Below, piece after piece: positions 1 through 7,863 of a stretch of DNA of 42,922 bases; position 1 is the first letter of the stretch; each line of letters starts with the position of its first letter. Position numbers and translations under genes: made by a program. Source of the stretch: CAYLLN01 sp036496265 (GTDB lineage: Bacteria > Planctomycetota > Planctomycetia > Pirellulales > Pirellulaceae); contig DASXLL010000397.1 of NCBI GenBank assembly GCA_036496265.1, positions 1 to 42,922 on the forward strand. The letters are read 5' to 3'. Below the pieces are notes generated by a model, which did no database searches, was not told the DNA's origin, and saw only the letters and a list, made by a program, of their open reading frames with translations.

Positions 1-1612
1 CGGCTGGCACAGCGCCGGCTTGTTTGGCGAAACTCAAATAGGGGTCGCCGCTCAGATACGCTTGTTGCATTGCCGCGTCGTCGGATAGCGCCGCAGCAAT
101 GCCGAACTCTTGTTGCGACCAATCCACGTAGGCAGTCGCCCGGCCAGCTTCTGGTCGAATCAACGCGCGAAGCCAGCACGACGGGCCGAAGATGAATTTG
201 GCGTTGCTCGGCTGGTTGCGGCCCGTGAGCGACCGGAAGGCGGACAGCAAGCAACGGTTGCGCCCATCGGTGCCGACGGCCAAATCTTCAAAGAGCCGCA
301 TCTCGCCGAGCGCGTGCCGCAGCTCGCGGAGCGGTGCCACGGCGGGATAGGTCCGCGCCATTTGCCGGAACGTGTCATCGTCCAAAGCAAGCTGGCCGGT
401 TTCCAGCCGCGGCCACGGGATACTGTTTTGAATCAACCAATCGGCGAAGCGAGCGGCAGAGAATCCGAGCGGGACGCAATCGGGGATCGTGTCATGCTTG
501 CCGACAAAGTGTGCCGCGGCCTCGCATAGAAAATCCGGATGATGCTTTGGCTTCAGCCGTTCGGTCGACTGGCGTAGTCGGTCCGACGGCAAGGCGGCGT
601 GGGCGGTATCACCGGATCCGTCCGTTTCGTGTCCGCCGCTGATGCACAACTCTGCCAACCCGGCAGCGACGTCGCGAGTGGTTGTATCTAGCTGCGGGTA
701 GGTTGAATGGTCTTTGTCGGAACCCACCCACGTCTCGACGCGATTGGTCGTCAACACGGTTTCGCGTCGTGCGGCATTTTTGATAGCGACCAACGGCGCT
801 TCGCGCTCGAGGTATCGCTTATAAACATCATCGACGGCGATGGCCAAGTTATACGGGTGCGCGCCGATCTCCGCTGACTTTTGATAGATCGCAGAGCCGA
901 GCCGGCTTTGCGAGTCGATAGCCGCCGATCCGGCTGGAATGAAAACGTGGTAATTGCAGTCTATTTCACGCGTGAGCCGGCTTTTGATTACGTCCCAATT
1001 GTCGCGGAAGTTTTGAAGCGTGTCCTTGTCGAGCGGTACACCGTTGAATTCCATCCGAGCCGCAGCCGCCATGTATCGCCCGCGGAGCAAAGCGCGGGGT
1101 AGGTCGATCTTCGGCAACATCGCCGGCAAAAGCGCCTCTAACGCCGTCACGTCGCTCTCACAATAGTCGAGCAAAGCATATCGCTCGACTTCAGTGTGTT
1201 TGCCCTCACGCATGGCAAGCTGGCGCATTTCTTCTTTTTCTGTCGAGTCGATGCCGTCGATGCCAAAATAAGCTAACGCCCCCAACAAGCTCGCTCCGCA
1301 TGGCGTGCCCAGGCCGTTGCACCGTGTACGGAACTCCGCGAACAAATCGAGAATTCGCACGGGCATCGGCCATCGAAGCGAGCAAAAGCAGCCAAGCTCC
1401 GCACTCGCGTAATAGGCAACGAACAAAGCATCGGGACGAATAGAAAACGGCGGGCCTAACAGCTCTACCAAATCGTCCTTCCAAATACGGTATGTACGGC
1501 CAGATCGAAATTCGCGAGCCACCATGCACAGTGGGGTTGGCCTTTCACCTGGCGGCGCGCGGAACTCAAAGTCCGCGAGCCATATTTCTTTGAATGAGTC
1601 GAGCACGTTCAT
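1..1612 (-). CDS. Family A DNA polymerase with 3'-5' exonuclease domain (C-terminus cut by window edge)
   Basis: Reading the minus strand from the ATG at 1612 gives an uninterrupted frame of 537 residues that runs off the window. Near the N-terminus is WLADFEF, an exonuclease motif I of the D-x-E type (residues 14 and 16). YCESD at about 150 fits exonuclease motif III (Y-x3-D). The middle exonuclease motif is less canonical (VAYYASAELG, Glu where Asp is usual). At about 495-510, YVDWSQQEF matches polymerase motif A (DYSQIE-like) with the metal-binding Asp. Motifs B and C lie outside the window. The start is 3 bp after the stop of the upstream gene, so the two are cotranscribed. Such short exo-pol proteins occur in phages and integrative elements; this one probably replicates the element. 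It is unlikely to be the host PolI, because of its context and the absence of a 5' nuclease domain in the visible part. Confidence 0.85.
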   Translation of the reverse strand, partial: MNVLDSFKEIWLADFEFRAPPGERPTPLCMVAREFRSGRTYRIWKDDLVELLGPPFSIRPDALFVAYYASAELGCFCSLRWPMPVRILDLFAEFRTRCNGLGTPCGASLLGALAYFGIDGIDSTEKEEMRQLAMREGKHTEVERYALLDYCESDVTALEALLPAMLPKIDLPRALLRGRYMAAAARMEFNGVPLDKDTLQNFRDNWDVIKSRLTREIDCNYHVFIPAGSAAIDSQSRLGSAIYQKSAEIGAHPYNLAIAVDDVYKRYLEREAPLVAIKNAARRETVLTTNRVETWVGSDKDHSTYPQLDTTTRDVAAGLAELCISGGHETDGSGDTAHAALPSDRLRQSTERLKPKHHPDFLCEAAAHFVGKHDTIPDCVPLGFSAARFADWLIQNSIPWPRLETGQLALDDDTFRQMARTYPAVAPLRELRHALGEMRLFEDLAVGTDGRNRCLLSAFRSLTGRNQPSNAKFIFGPSCWLRALIRPEAGRATAYVDWSQQEFGIAAALSDDAAMQQAYLSGDPYLSFAKQAGAVPA

Positions 1613-1615
1613 TGC

Positions 1616-2224
1616 TTAGACTTCGCCCCGGAGCGCTTTTACCGTGGGGTGGGCCATATCGCGAATGAAACGGTCCTTGAACGCGAGCCGCAGGATTTCC
1701 TCGAAAGGCAGGTCGGGCCACTCGGGCTTTGCCAACTCGCTGGCGGCCTCGAACACGTCATACATGCCGGCTGTCATGTTCGCGGCGACGCGCACCCAGC
1801 GCGACTCAGCAAGCTTCGCGGCGGCAACGGCCGATTCGTTCCAACTGTTTGTCTTGCCATCGGTGCCGGGCAACCGCACGGGCCACAACATCACGTCGCC
1901 TTGCCGCGTCACGGTGTAGAACAAGCACGCCGGGAAAATCTCACTCATCAGTTCGGGCCACAGCGACGGCTCAACGAGGTAGGTTTCACGGTTCTGCTTG
2001 TCCTCAAAAATGCCGGTTTCAAGGCGCCAATCCTCACCAGACCGGACGCGAACAAACTCATGTCGGTTTGGCTTACGGCATGGAACGGTCGTGATAACCT
2101 TCTTGACGCCTACAGTGGCAGCAAAGTTTTGCGAGAGCCGAAGGCGTGAAGGGTCGAATGGATTGGGCGGTGGGTCGGCGACTGGTTGGCCGTTGACTTT
2201 CTCAGATGCGACGCTAGTACTCAT
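1616..2224 (-). CDS. Hypothetical protein of integrative elements
   Basis: 202 residues, no signal peptide or membrane segment. A proline-rich N-terminus (about 15-30) is followed by a mixed alpha/beta body with the run DVMLWPVRLPG near residue 110 and WVRVAANM near 143. I recall this pattern from hypothetical proteins in proteobacterial and planctomycete mobile elements, but it carries no function I can name. It lies between the small HTH genes and the polymerase, ending 3 bp before the polymerase start, which suggests a role in element replication or DNA handling. This role is inference from position only. Confidence 0.7.
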   Translation of the reverse strand: MSTSVASEKVNGQPVADPPPNPFDPSRLRLSQNFAATVGVKKVITTVPCRKPNRHEFVRVRSGEDWRLETGIFEDKQNRETYLVEPSLWPELMSEIFPACLFYTVTRQGDVMLWPVRLPGTDGKTNSWNESAVAAAKLAESRWVRVAANMTAGMYDVFEAASELAKPEWPDLPFEEILRLAFKDRFIRDMAHPTVKALRGEV

Positions 2225-2262
2225 GCCAACTCTCCTGCTAAAGGGAAACGCTAAAAAAAGTT

Positions 2263-2523
2263 TTAGTAGTATTTTGGAGCGTGGCCCGTGCTTATTCGTC
2301 GCCGCGGCCTCGCTGTCGGTGCGACATTTTTTCGCGAGTCAAGAAAAGCTTGGAGATCGGCTGCGGCTATGCGCCAGCGGCGTTTACCCGGGCTGGTGGC
2401 GACGTCACTGGCGACCAATATGCCGCTCGCGATAAGCGCGCGAACAACTTCGGCGGAAACGCTGAGTATTTCAGTCACTTGACGTACCGACAAAAAGCTC
2501 GCACCGGGTGTGGTGTTAGTCAT
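2263..2523 (-). CDS. Small helix-turn-helix (excisionase/MerR-like) DNA-binding protein
   Basis: About 86 residues. The segment FLSVRQVTEILSVSAEVVRA (about 9-28) is a winged-HTH core of the excisionase/MerR type. KRRWRIAAADLQAFLDSRK follows, the usual basic wing and terminal helix of helix_turn_helix_17 proteins. The ATG at 2523 overlaps the upstream stop as ATGA, giving translational coupling; an upstream in-frame GTG at 2538 is a less likely start. The basic tail is rich in Arg. A likely role is excision control or regulation of the element, next to the recombinase and replication genes. Confidence 0.75.
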   Translation of the reverse strand: MTNTTPGASFLSVRQVTEILSVSAEVVRALIASGILVASDVATSPGKRRWRIAAADLQAFLDSRKNVAPTARPRRRISTGHAPKYY

Positions 2524-2738
2524 GAGCGACCCCACCACGGCCCTCGGCGCGCATCTTGTGCATTTAGCTCGTGCCGCACTTGAGCTACGCTGTTTTTGTC
2601 ATAGAGTCGGAGAGTGCCGGCCCTAGCACGAGGTTGGATATGAGTCCGCGTCCTGAGAATATGTAGGACGCGATGCAATGGAACGCCTACCTCGGCCGCG
2701 ACGCGGCCAGCGGTCAACAAGTTAGGGCAGGCTTTCAC
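2520..2738 (-). CDS. Small HTH DNA-binding protein, translationally coupled to the next gene
   Basis: 72 residues from a GTG start at 2738. The N-terminal half (LLTAGRVAAEVGVPLHRVLH) is a MerR/excisionase-type HTH, and GTLRLYDKNSVAQVRHEL matches the wing and following helix. Its TGA overlaps the ATG of the following HTH gene by the ATGA arrangement. Two tandem small HTH proteins in one element may split regulator and excisionase roles; which is which cannot be told from the sequence. The start codon has only a weak upstream ribosome site. Confidence 0.65.
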   Translation of the reverse strand: MKACPNLLTAGRVAAEVGVPLHRVLHILRTRTHIQPRARAGTLRLYDKNSVAQVRHELNAQDARRGPWWGRS

Positions 2739-2788
2739 AGCGAATCATTTCCGTGTTAGGCCGAGGGCTGCTCGGTACCTAAACCGGT

Positions 2789-2866
2789 TGTTCGCGGATA
2801 AAATACAAAACAGGTAGAAAGCGGCTGTTCTGTCTGCCAAAATCGCGTTTCGATTGTTCGCGAACA
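2789..2866. promoter_or_regulatory. Candidate operator pair in front of the HTH gene
   Basis: The 140-bp gap upstream of the HTH genes holds TGTTCGCG at 2789-2796 and the perfect palindrome TGTTCGCGAACA at 2855-2866. Repeated half-sites in front of small DNA-binding proteins suggest autoregulation. No clear -35/-10 pair was identified. Confidence 0.4.
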
Positions 2867-2879
2867 GGGCGACGAACCG

Positions 2880-3557
2880 CTAGAACTGCTTGTTTACGCG
2901 GCGCGGCCGACGGCCGGGTGTTGGATCGAAGGGACTCGGTTCAAAATCCTTTTCATGTTCCTCAATCAATTCGTCGAGCACCGAATGTTTACCGCCGTCG
3001 CCCACTGCCGCTTCAACTTTGTGGGTAAAGCTGACTGCACTCGGTGTCGGCCCTCTTGATCTCCCTCTACCGGTGGTTTTCATTGTCTCCCGCCAGAGCC
3101 GCGTTTTATAAACAGTTGCAACTGAGCATTTGATACGCTCAGCCCAAACACGGACGGGTTGAGTAACGAATTTACGGTCCGCTTTTGCAATTTCCATGGC
3201 CTTCTTGTTAGCCTGAGCTACGGACATGCCGCGAGATTTCTTCGGTTTCCCCTTTGTTGCGTTATCCCAACGCAGTATCAGCAGTTCGACTGCGCTGTAG
3301 GCCGCGGCAACAGCGTGGTCAGTAATCTGCGACCAATCGCAGAGATGTAGGATCGGCAGCGGGTCGATCCCACGGGCATCGGCCAAAACGGCGACGCGAC
3401 GGACGTCTGCCCGCCAGTCAGCGCGGAGTTGCCCATCGTGCTCGCCCGCATAGATGCGGACTTCAGCAACGCCAGTTCCACGACCGAGCAAAGTTCGTAG
3501 CCAGAGTGTGCTTTCCACTTCAGGCGGAACACATTCGTCGTCGCGATTGTCTATCAT
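2880..3557 (-). CDS. Hypothetical protein of the integrative element
   Basis: 225 residues from the ATG at 3557, chosen because AAGGTG lies upstream at normal spacing; a longer frame to 3611 is open but has no ribosome site. The central part (TQPVRVWAERIKCSVATVYKTRLWRETM) looks like a helix-turn-helix segment, and both sides are rich in Lys and Arg. The C-terminus ends with a basic Pro/Arg segment. It lies between the recombinase and the HTH pair. DNA binding is plausible, but I do not recognise a family. Confidence 0.6.
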   Translation of the reverse strand: MIDNRDDECVPPEVESTLWLRTLLGRGTGVAEVRIYAGEHDGQLRADWRADVRRVAVLADARGIDPLPILHLCDWSQITDHAVAAAYSAVELLILRWDNATKGKPKKSRGMSVAQANKKAMEIAKADRKFVTQPVRVWAERIKCSVATVYKTRLWRETMKTTGRGRSRGPTPSAVSFTHKVEAAVGDGGKHSVLDELIEEHEKDFEPSPFDPTPGRRPRRVNKQF

Positions 3558-3665
3558 CTCGCACCTTTTTTTGGGCCAGGCCGACCGGCCACCGCCGCCA
3601 AAAAGGTGCAAGGCGACGGTGCCCGGCCGATGCGGGGATCAGCCGCAACCCAGCAAACAGTAGTA

Positions 3666-5018
3666 TTACCCAACAACTCGCAGCAATGGATTAGCTAAAC
3701 TCGCATTAGCCTTCACCCTTCGGGAATCACCTGCGATTCTCTTTTTCGGTTCGGCAGCTCGCTTGGAAGTTTCGTTTTTGGCGAACAGCCATTCGCGCAC
3801 GTGGTTGACCGCTGCAATTAGACGCTCATCTTCGATGTGCTCCCGGTATTCCGCTGCCATCGACGCATCAACGTGGCCCATCACGGCATTGACAGCTACT
3901 TGATCACGACAGCCACCAGCGACCGTTTCAAAGGTATGCCTGATACTGTAAAAACTCAGGCCGCGACGATAAATGCCCAGCTCTCCGAGCAGCTTCCGTA
4001 TTGCTTTCGCGATCGCATCGTCAGCAACGCCCGCGATGTCCAGAGTGCCCGCTTCGTTGGGCGTCTCGGTAAGCTCGTACCGGACCCAGGGCTGGCCTCG
4101 TTTCGTCACAAACACCAGTCTGGCAGTGTCCGGATTCTTGGGCGGCTTCCGTTTGGCGATAACCGCCTTTAGCGCTTCGATCGTCTCATGCCACAGCGGC
4201 ACACGGCGTTGCACGCCTGTTTTCGGACGCGGGTAATCGAGCCAGCCGGTTTCCAGATCGATTGCTGACATCGGCAGCAGTGCGCAGTCTGTGTTTCCCA
4301 GCGCGGCATTACATCCCAGCAGCAGCATCGCTCGCAATTGCAGTCCTGCAGCAGCAATCAGCTTTTGCATTTCTTCAGCCGTGAACAACCTTTTGCCGTA
4401 CTTGTGCTGCTGGTTCGCCCTCGCCTTCCGCCTGTCCGACTTACTGGGCGCCCGAAACTTCGGGCCGACCTTAATGACCTTTTCAACAAGGTCTGACTCC
4501 ATAGCGTATCGAAATACGCTTTTGGCGTGCGTGATTTCGCGACCAAGAGACACCACGCTGTGCTTGCGCGCCAGCTTGATGTACAGCGACTCAAAATCAT
4601 CTGCCCTCAGGTCGATCACCACGCGGTTCTTACCAAAATGCGCAATCAGCAAATCCGTTGTGCGATGATACTCAACAAACGATCGCGCTGTCAGCTTTCC
4701 TGCGTCCAAGTCGGCACGCTTGCTGCCAAGAAATCGGTTGCACAGCTCAGCAAGCGTCAGCGCGTCACTTTTGGCCCTTGGAAGCCGGCCTGCAATCAGA
4801 TCGTCTTTTTGCTCGTTCCACAGATCCAGTGCCTTTGTGCCCTTGGGATCGCCGGCCACACTGCCGAAATAGTGAAGCTTCCCGCGAACCTTTTTCGCCC
4901 ACCTCTGACTCCAGTGTGGGAAGAGGGGAAATTGCGGATGCAGTCCCCACTGGATCCGCCAGTTTGGGTCGAGTTTCGCCGGTTTTCGTGCGGCGGAATG
5001 GTTGCTAGAATTGGTCAC
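3666..5018 (-). CDS. Tyrosine recombinase / integrase with atypical box I
   Basis: About 450 residues. I choose the GTG at 5018 because GGGAGGT lies just upstream; the open frame continues to 5132, but that part is made of GGTGTC repeats. A SAM-like N-terminal core-binding domain (about 85-180) precedes the catalytic domain. Visible residues are KTG (266), YSIRHTF with Arg about 360 and Tyr in place of the first His, GH (381-382) and the nucleophile Tyr at about 391 in AAEYREH. The usual box I arginine (TGLRxxE) is absent: the aligned segment reads ALGNTD (about 239-244). The gene lies at the end of the element beside tRNA-Met and should catalyse its integration and excision. Family known, exact target inferred. 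Confidence 0.88.
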   Translation of the reverse strand: MTNSSNHSAARKPAKLDPNWRIQWGLHPQFPLFPHWSQRWAKKVRGKLHYFGSVAGDPKGTKALDLWNEQKDDLIAGRLPRAKSDALTLAELCNRFLGSKRADLDAGKLTARSFVEYHRTTDLLIAHFGKNRVVIDLRADDFESLYIKLARKHSVVSLGREITHAKSVFRYAMESDLVEKVIKVGPKFRAPSKSDRRKARANQQHKYGKRLFTAEEMQKLIAAAGLQLRAMLLLGCNAALGNTDCALLPMSAIDLETGWLDYPRPKTGVQRRVPLWHETIEALKAVIAKRKPPKNPDTARLVFVTKRGQPWVRYELTETPNEAGTLDIAGVADDAIAKAIRKLLGELGIYRRGLSFYSIRHTFETVAGGCRDQVAVNAVMGHVDASMAAEYREHIEDERLIAAVNHVREWLFAKNETSKRAAEPKKRIAGDSRRVKANASLANPLLRVVG

Positions 5019-5048
5019 GACCCTACCTCCCAGTGAACGCGGATAGGT

Positions 5049-5130
5049 GGTGTCCCTGACACCCGCTGCTAACGACGGCGGGTGTCGCCATTGACACCGA
5101 AAGAAGCTAGCGGGTGTCAAAACGGGTGTC
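5049..5130. promoter_or_regulatory. Cluster of six GGTGTC/GACACC repeats upstream of the integrase
   Basis: GGTGTC occurs at 5049, 5081, 5113 and 5125, and GACACC at 5058 and 5093. GACACCCGC (5058-5066) and GCGGGTGTC (5078-5086) form a perfect 9-bp inverted repeat. The position between the integrase and the tRNA suits recombinase arm-type binding sites or autoregulatory operators. Function is inference. Confidence 0.5.
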
Positions 5131-5193
5131 AACCAGCTAAGGACCCAAATGAGATGCGGCGAAAAACCGCAATAAACACTGAATAAAACACTT

Positions 5194-5267
5194 GGCGGGA
5201 TAGCTCAGTTGGTTAGAGCAACGGCTTCATAAGCCGTGTGTCGGCGGTTCAAGTCCGCCTCCCGCTA
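5194..5267 (+). tRNA. tRNA-Met (anticodon CAT)
   Basis: It folds into a full cloverleaf: acceptor GGCGGGA/TCCCGCT, D-stem GCTC/GAGC, anticodon stem ACGGC/GCCGT with loop TTCATAA, T-arm GGCGG-TTCAAGT-CCGCC and discriminator A. CCA is not encoded. The first acceptor pair is G-U. The anticodon stem lacks the run of three G-C pairs of initiator tRNA, so elongator Met is most likely; a CAT anticodon modified to read Ile (AUA) cannot be excluded from sequence. Confidence 0.95.
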
Positions 5268-5574
5268 CTGAACACGAACTCCAGCCGGATGAAGAGTCAG
5301 ATACCTGCCCGCGTACGGCAGTGCAGCGTTTTCAAAAGCGGCGAAGCGGCGCCCGCTAGCCATTCAGAGGCCGCAGAGTTTTGCGGGCCGATCCAGGTTT
5401 CGGTAGCCCGAATTCAATTTCCAAAAATTCGCGCGATCTTCGCTTGATTTCTGTTTGCAGCAAAGTTCTACTTGCGGCCAGTGTTAGCGCCGGGGCTGCG
5501 GAACAGACTGAGGCGTCTTCTCGTAACCCCGCGTGTTGGTTCATCCTCTCATTTTTCACGCGAAGAATATGATC
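5268..5574. other. Intergenic spacer after tRNA-Met
   Basis: I see no convincing gene, tRNA or terminator in these roughly 300 bases. Short open frames here lack ribosome sites and family features. Confidence 0.4.
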
Positions 5575-6516
5575 ATGTCAATCTTCAGCTGGTTCAAGTC
5601 ACAATTGCCGAATCGCTTTTCGCGGAAACGATCGGGCAGTCGCCCGGCGGATGCTAGTCAGCGAGAACGCGCGCTACGGTTAGAGTCGCTGGAAGAGCGG
5701 TGTGTGCTCTCCTGTGCAGCAGCCCCTTGCTGGTTGCAAGTAACTCTCACGACAACCGATTTGGCGGGCACGCCGATCTCGTCGATCGAGCCAGGCGGTG
5801 AGTTTAAGTTGCAAGCGAGCGTTTCAGACGTGCGGGTCTATCCAGACGGCTTTATCTCCGGTTACCCGTCCACTGCTCCTGTTGGCACATTCGCAGCGTA
5901 TGACGATGTTACCTACGATCCGTCTCTCGTTGAGGTGGATGGGGCGATTTCTTATGGGCCGGTGTTCGACTCGCTTCGCACGCCCGATGCTGTTGTTTTC
6001 GCAACGCCGGGAACTCTCGATGAAATTGGAGCGGTCAGTTTTTCTCACGCCTTTACAGGCACACCAAGTCCTGCCTCGTTGTTTTCCGTGCCGTTTACGG
6101 CCGATGCGGAGGGCGTGGTAAACTTCTCGCTCAACCCCGCTGATAATTTGCCGTTCAACAACTCGCTGTTATTTGGGTTAGATGGGGCCGTCCCGATCGA
6201 GAAAATCGATTTCGTCAACGCAACAATTACTGTAGCGCCTCCCTCCGTGCAGGATCAGATTGCTCAGCTAACCGAACAGGTCAACGCGCTGGTCAGCTCA
6301 GGCGTTTTGAATGAAGGCAACGGGAACGCGTTGATCTCGAAACTTTCTAATGCGGCCGCTAGTTTCACCAACAACAACGACAACGCGGGCATCAATAAAA
6401 TCGAAGCCTTTATTCATCAAGTCAACGGCTTTCTGAATTCCGGTACTCTGACCGCAGATGAAGCCCAATCGCTTGTCGATGCGGCCGAGGAGATCATCGA
6501 TTCGACGTTGGAGTGA
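5575..6516 (+). CDS. Secreted planctomycete protein: LEPR-type signal, cohesin-like domain, FIMAH domain
   Basis: 313 residues from the ATG at 5575 (the ATG at 5569 is equally possible). The basic N-terminus leads to LRLESLEERCVLS, the planctomycete LEPR/LxxLExR export motif, followed by a cleaved-looking Cys/Ala-rich stretch. The middle (about 50-215), with VTYDPSLVEVDG and VPFTADAEGVVNFSL, resembles a cohesin or similar beta-sandwich. The last 80 residues (NALISKL, GINKIEAFIHQVNGF, TADEAQSLVDAAEEI) match the FIMAH alpha-helical domain. It is probably a surface or extracellular protein; no enzyme motif is seen. It is the first gene on the right of the tRNA. Confidence 0.8.
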   Translation: MSIFSWFKSQLPNRFSRKRSGSRPADASQRERALRLESLEERCVLSCAAAPCWLQVTLTTTDLAGTPISSIEPGGEFKLQASVSDVRVYPDGFISGYPSTAPVGTFAAYDDVTYDPSLVEVDGAISYGPVFDSLRTPDAVVFATPGTLDEIGAVSFSHAFTGTPSPASLFSVPFTADAEGVVNFSLNPADNLPFNNSLLFGLDGAVPIEKIDFVNATITVAPPSVQDQIAQLTEQVNALVSSGVLNEGNGNALISKLSNAAASFTNNNDNAGINKIEAFIHQVNGFLNSGTLTADEAQSLVDAAEEIIDSTLE

Positions 6517-6539
6517 TTGCTTTTGCCGCGCATAAAAAT

Positions 6540-6568
6540 CCCCGCAAGGGCTCCTGCTCCTTGCGGGG
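6540..6568 (-). terminator. Intrinsic terminator-like hairpin
   Basis: Perfect 10-bp arms CCCCGCAAGG (6540-6549) and CCTTGCGGGG (6559-6568) with a 9-nt loop. On the minus strand the hairpin is followed by ATTTTTA, so it best serves the minus-strand esterase gene. It may also stop the plus-strand gene ending at 6516, although no T-run follows on that side. Confidence 0.7.
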
Positions 6569-6721
6569 CGTTCGTATCGATCGCCAAGCGTTCAAAAATG
6601 GCTGTCTGATCCAGCTTGGCCAAGCGGGCGAATGATTTCACGGCGGTTGCGAATCGAGCGATGACAACGACGCTGTGGCGATGGCGGCTTCGTCACTGCG
6701 AGTTAGCGATGTTGACAGGAC

Positions 6722-7699
6722 TCATTGGGCCTTCAGCTTGGCGATCAGGAATTTGGTAATGGAGCCGTACTTCTGGTCTTCATGGCCCGGATAGGCCAGG
6801 ACGACTTCGACACCTGCCGACTTGAGCTTCTCGGCGAGTTGGACGCCGTACATCGCGGAGTGGGTGGGGTCGGCTTCTTTCTGGCCGACGGCGGGGGGTG
6901 CCTTTTGGTTGGGGTAATCGAGGTAAATCGGCGGGTCGTCGGAGCTGACGAGCTCGATCGGCGAGTATTCCTTGATCCAGGGCATGACTTTGTCGCGGTT
7001 GGCGAGGAGCAGGTCGAATTCATCGGCCCGGGTGCGGCCTTTGCCGGAAAAACCGAAGGCGTGGCCGCCATACACGGCGTTGGGGATCCATTCGCGGAGC
7101 TGTTTGGGGTCAAGCGAAGTCTGGGCGCCGTTGACGGCGGCACAGGAGAGGCGGGACGACTCGCGCGCGACGGGGTCGCTACTTTTGGGGTCAGCGATAT
7201 CGTTGTGGAGGGCCAGCCAGAGGGAGGTGCAAGCCCCGGCTGAGCCACCAGTTGCACCGACCCGCTTGGGATCGACGTTCCATTCTTTCGCCTTGGAGCG
7301 GATGGTTTGCAAGGCGCGGGCGGCGTCGTGCAGGCAGGCTTTTACCGGCGGCTCGACGTTTTGCTCCATCGCCTGCAGGATAAAGCGGTAATTGATAGAG
7401 GCCACCGAAATGCCTTCCTTCAGGAAGGGCTCGATCGCGGTGGCGCCGTAGCCGGTTTTGTCGCCGTTCATCCAGCCGCCGCCGTGGATCAGGAGGACGA
7501 CGGGCGTCGGCTGGTCGGATTTGGCCTTCCAGAAGTCGAATTTTTGGCGTTCGTGGTCCTTGGCGTAGGCGTAGTCGGCGATGTCCGGCGTCGGGCGAGC
7601 CGGCGGCTGTTTGGCCTTGGGCTTAGCCTTTTCGTCTTGGGCGAAGGCGAGGGAGGAGACGAGGGCAGTGAGGAAGAGGGCGAGTGAGAGGCGAGACAT
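6722..7699 (-). CDS. Secreted alpha/beta hydrolase (BD-FAE/esterase-lipase type)
   Basis: 325 residues. A signal peptide (MSRLSLALFLTALVSSLAFA) is followed by a Lys/Pro linker. HGGGW at about 73-77 forms the oxyanion hole, GGSAGA at about 154 holds the nucleophilic serine, and YPGHED near the C-terminus provides the catalytic His. This is the carboxylesterase/acetyl-xylan-esterase-like subset of the alpha/beta hydrolase fold. It probably hydrolyses ester groups of polysaccharides or small esters outside the cytoplasm; the substrate is not visible in the sequence. It is a single gene, followed on its 3' side by the hairpin at 6540-6568. Confidence 0.88.
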   Translation of the reverse strand: MSRLSLALFLTALVSSLAFAQDEKAKPKAKQPPARPTPDIADYAYAKDHERQKFDFWKAKSDQPTPVVLLIHGGGWMNGDKTGYGATAIEPFLKEGISVASINYRFILQAMEQNVEPPVKACLHDAARALQTIRSKAKEWNVDPKRVGATGGSAGACTSLWLALHNDIADPKSSDPVARESSRLSCAAVNGAQTSLDPKQLREWIPNAVYGGHAFGFSGKGRTRADEFDLLLANRDKVMPWIKEYSPIELVSSDDPPIYLDYPNQKAPPAVGQKEADPTHSAMYGVQLAEKLKSAGVEVVLAYPGHEDQKYGSITKFLIAKLKAQ

Positions 7700-7863
7700 A
7701 GGTGGGCTCCGGGTGGGATGCGCTCCGGTTAAATGGGAAGGTGAAAGCCATCTTCGGCGATTGCGAACAGCGGGTCAACGGTTGGGGTAAATAGTGGCGG
7801 ACGGCGAATTGCGGCGCTAAAATAGCGGTCACTTAATTAAAGGCCTCCAGATGTAAATGATCT

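Larger units (their letters stand above)
1..5193. mobile_element. Integrative element next to tRNA-Met (one side only, continues left of the window)
   Basis: Six consecutive minus-strand genes end at the tRNA: recombinase, hypothetical protein, two small HTH proteins, hypothetical protein, DNA polymerase. Recombinase plus excisionase-like small HTH proteins plus an element-encoded polymerase is typical of a tRNA-associated integrative element or satellite. The left end is outside the window, so no att repeat could be paired and the right boundary is only placed at the tRNA. The element lies on the 5' side of the tRNA, not the usual 3' side. Boundaries are inference. Confidence 0.65.

Noticed and set aside
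1644..2435. Several plus-strand open frames
   Set aside because: Antisense to the element's hypothetical and HTH genes, which have coupled starts and consistent spacing.
5049..5130. Possible CRISPR array
   Set aside because: Repeats are only 6-9 bp, occur on both strands and have uneven spacing; no cas genes are present.
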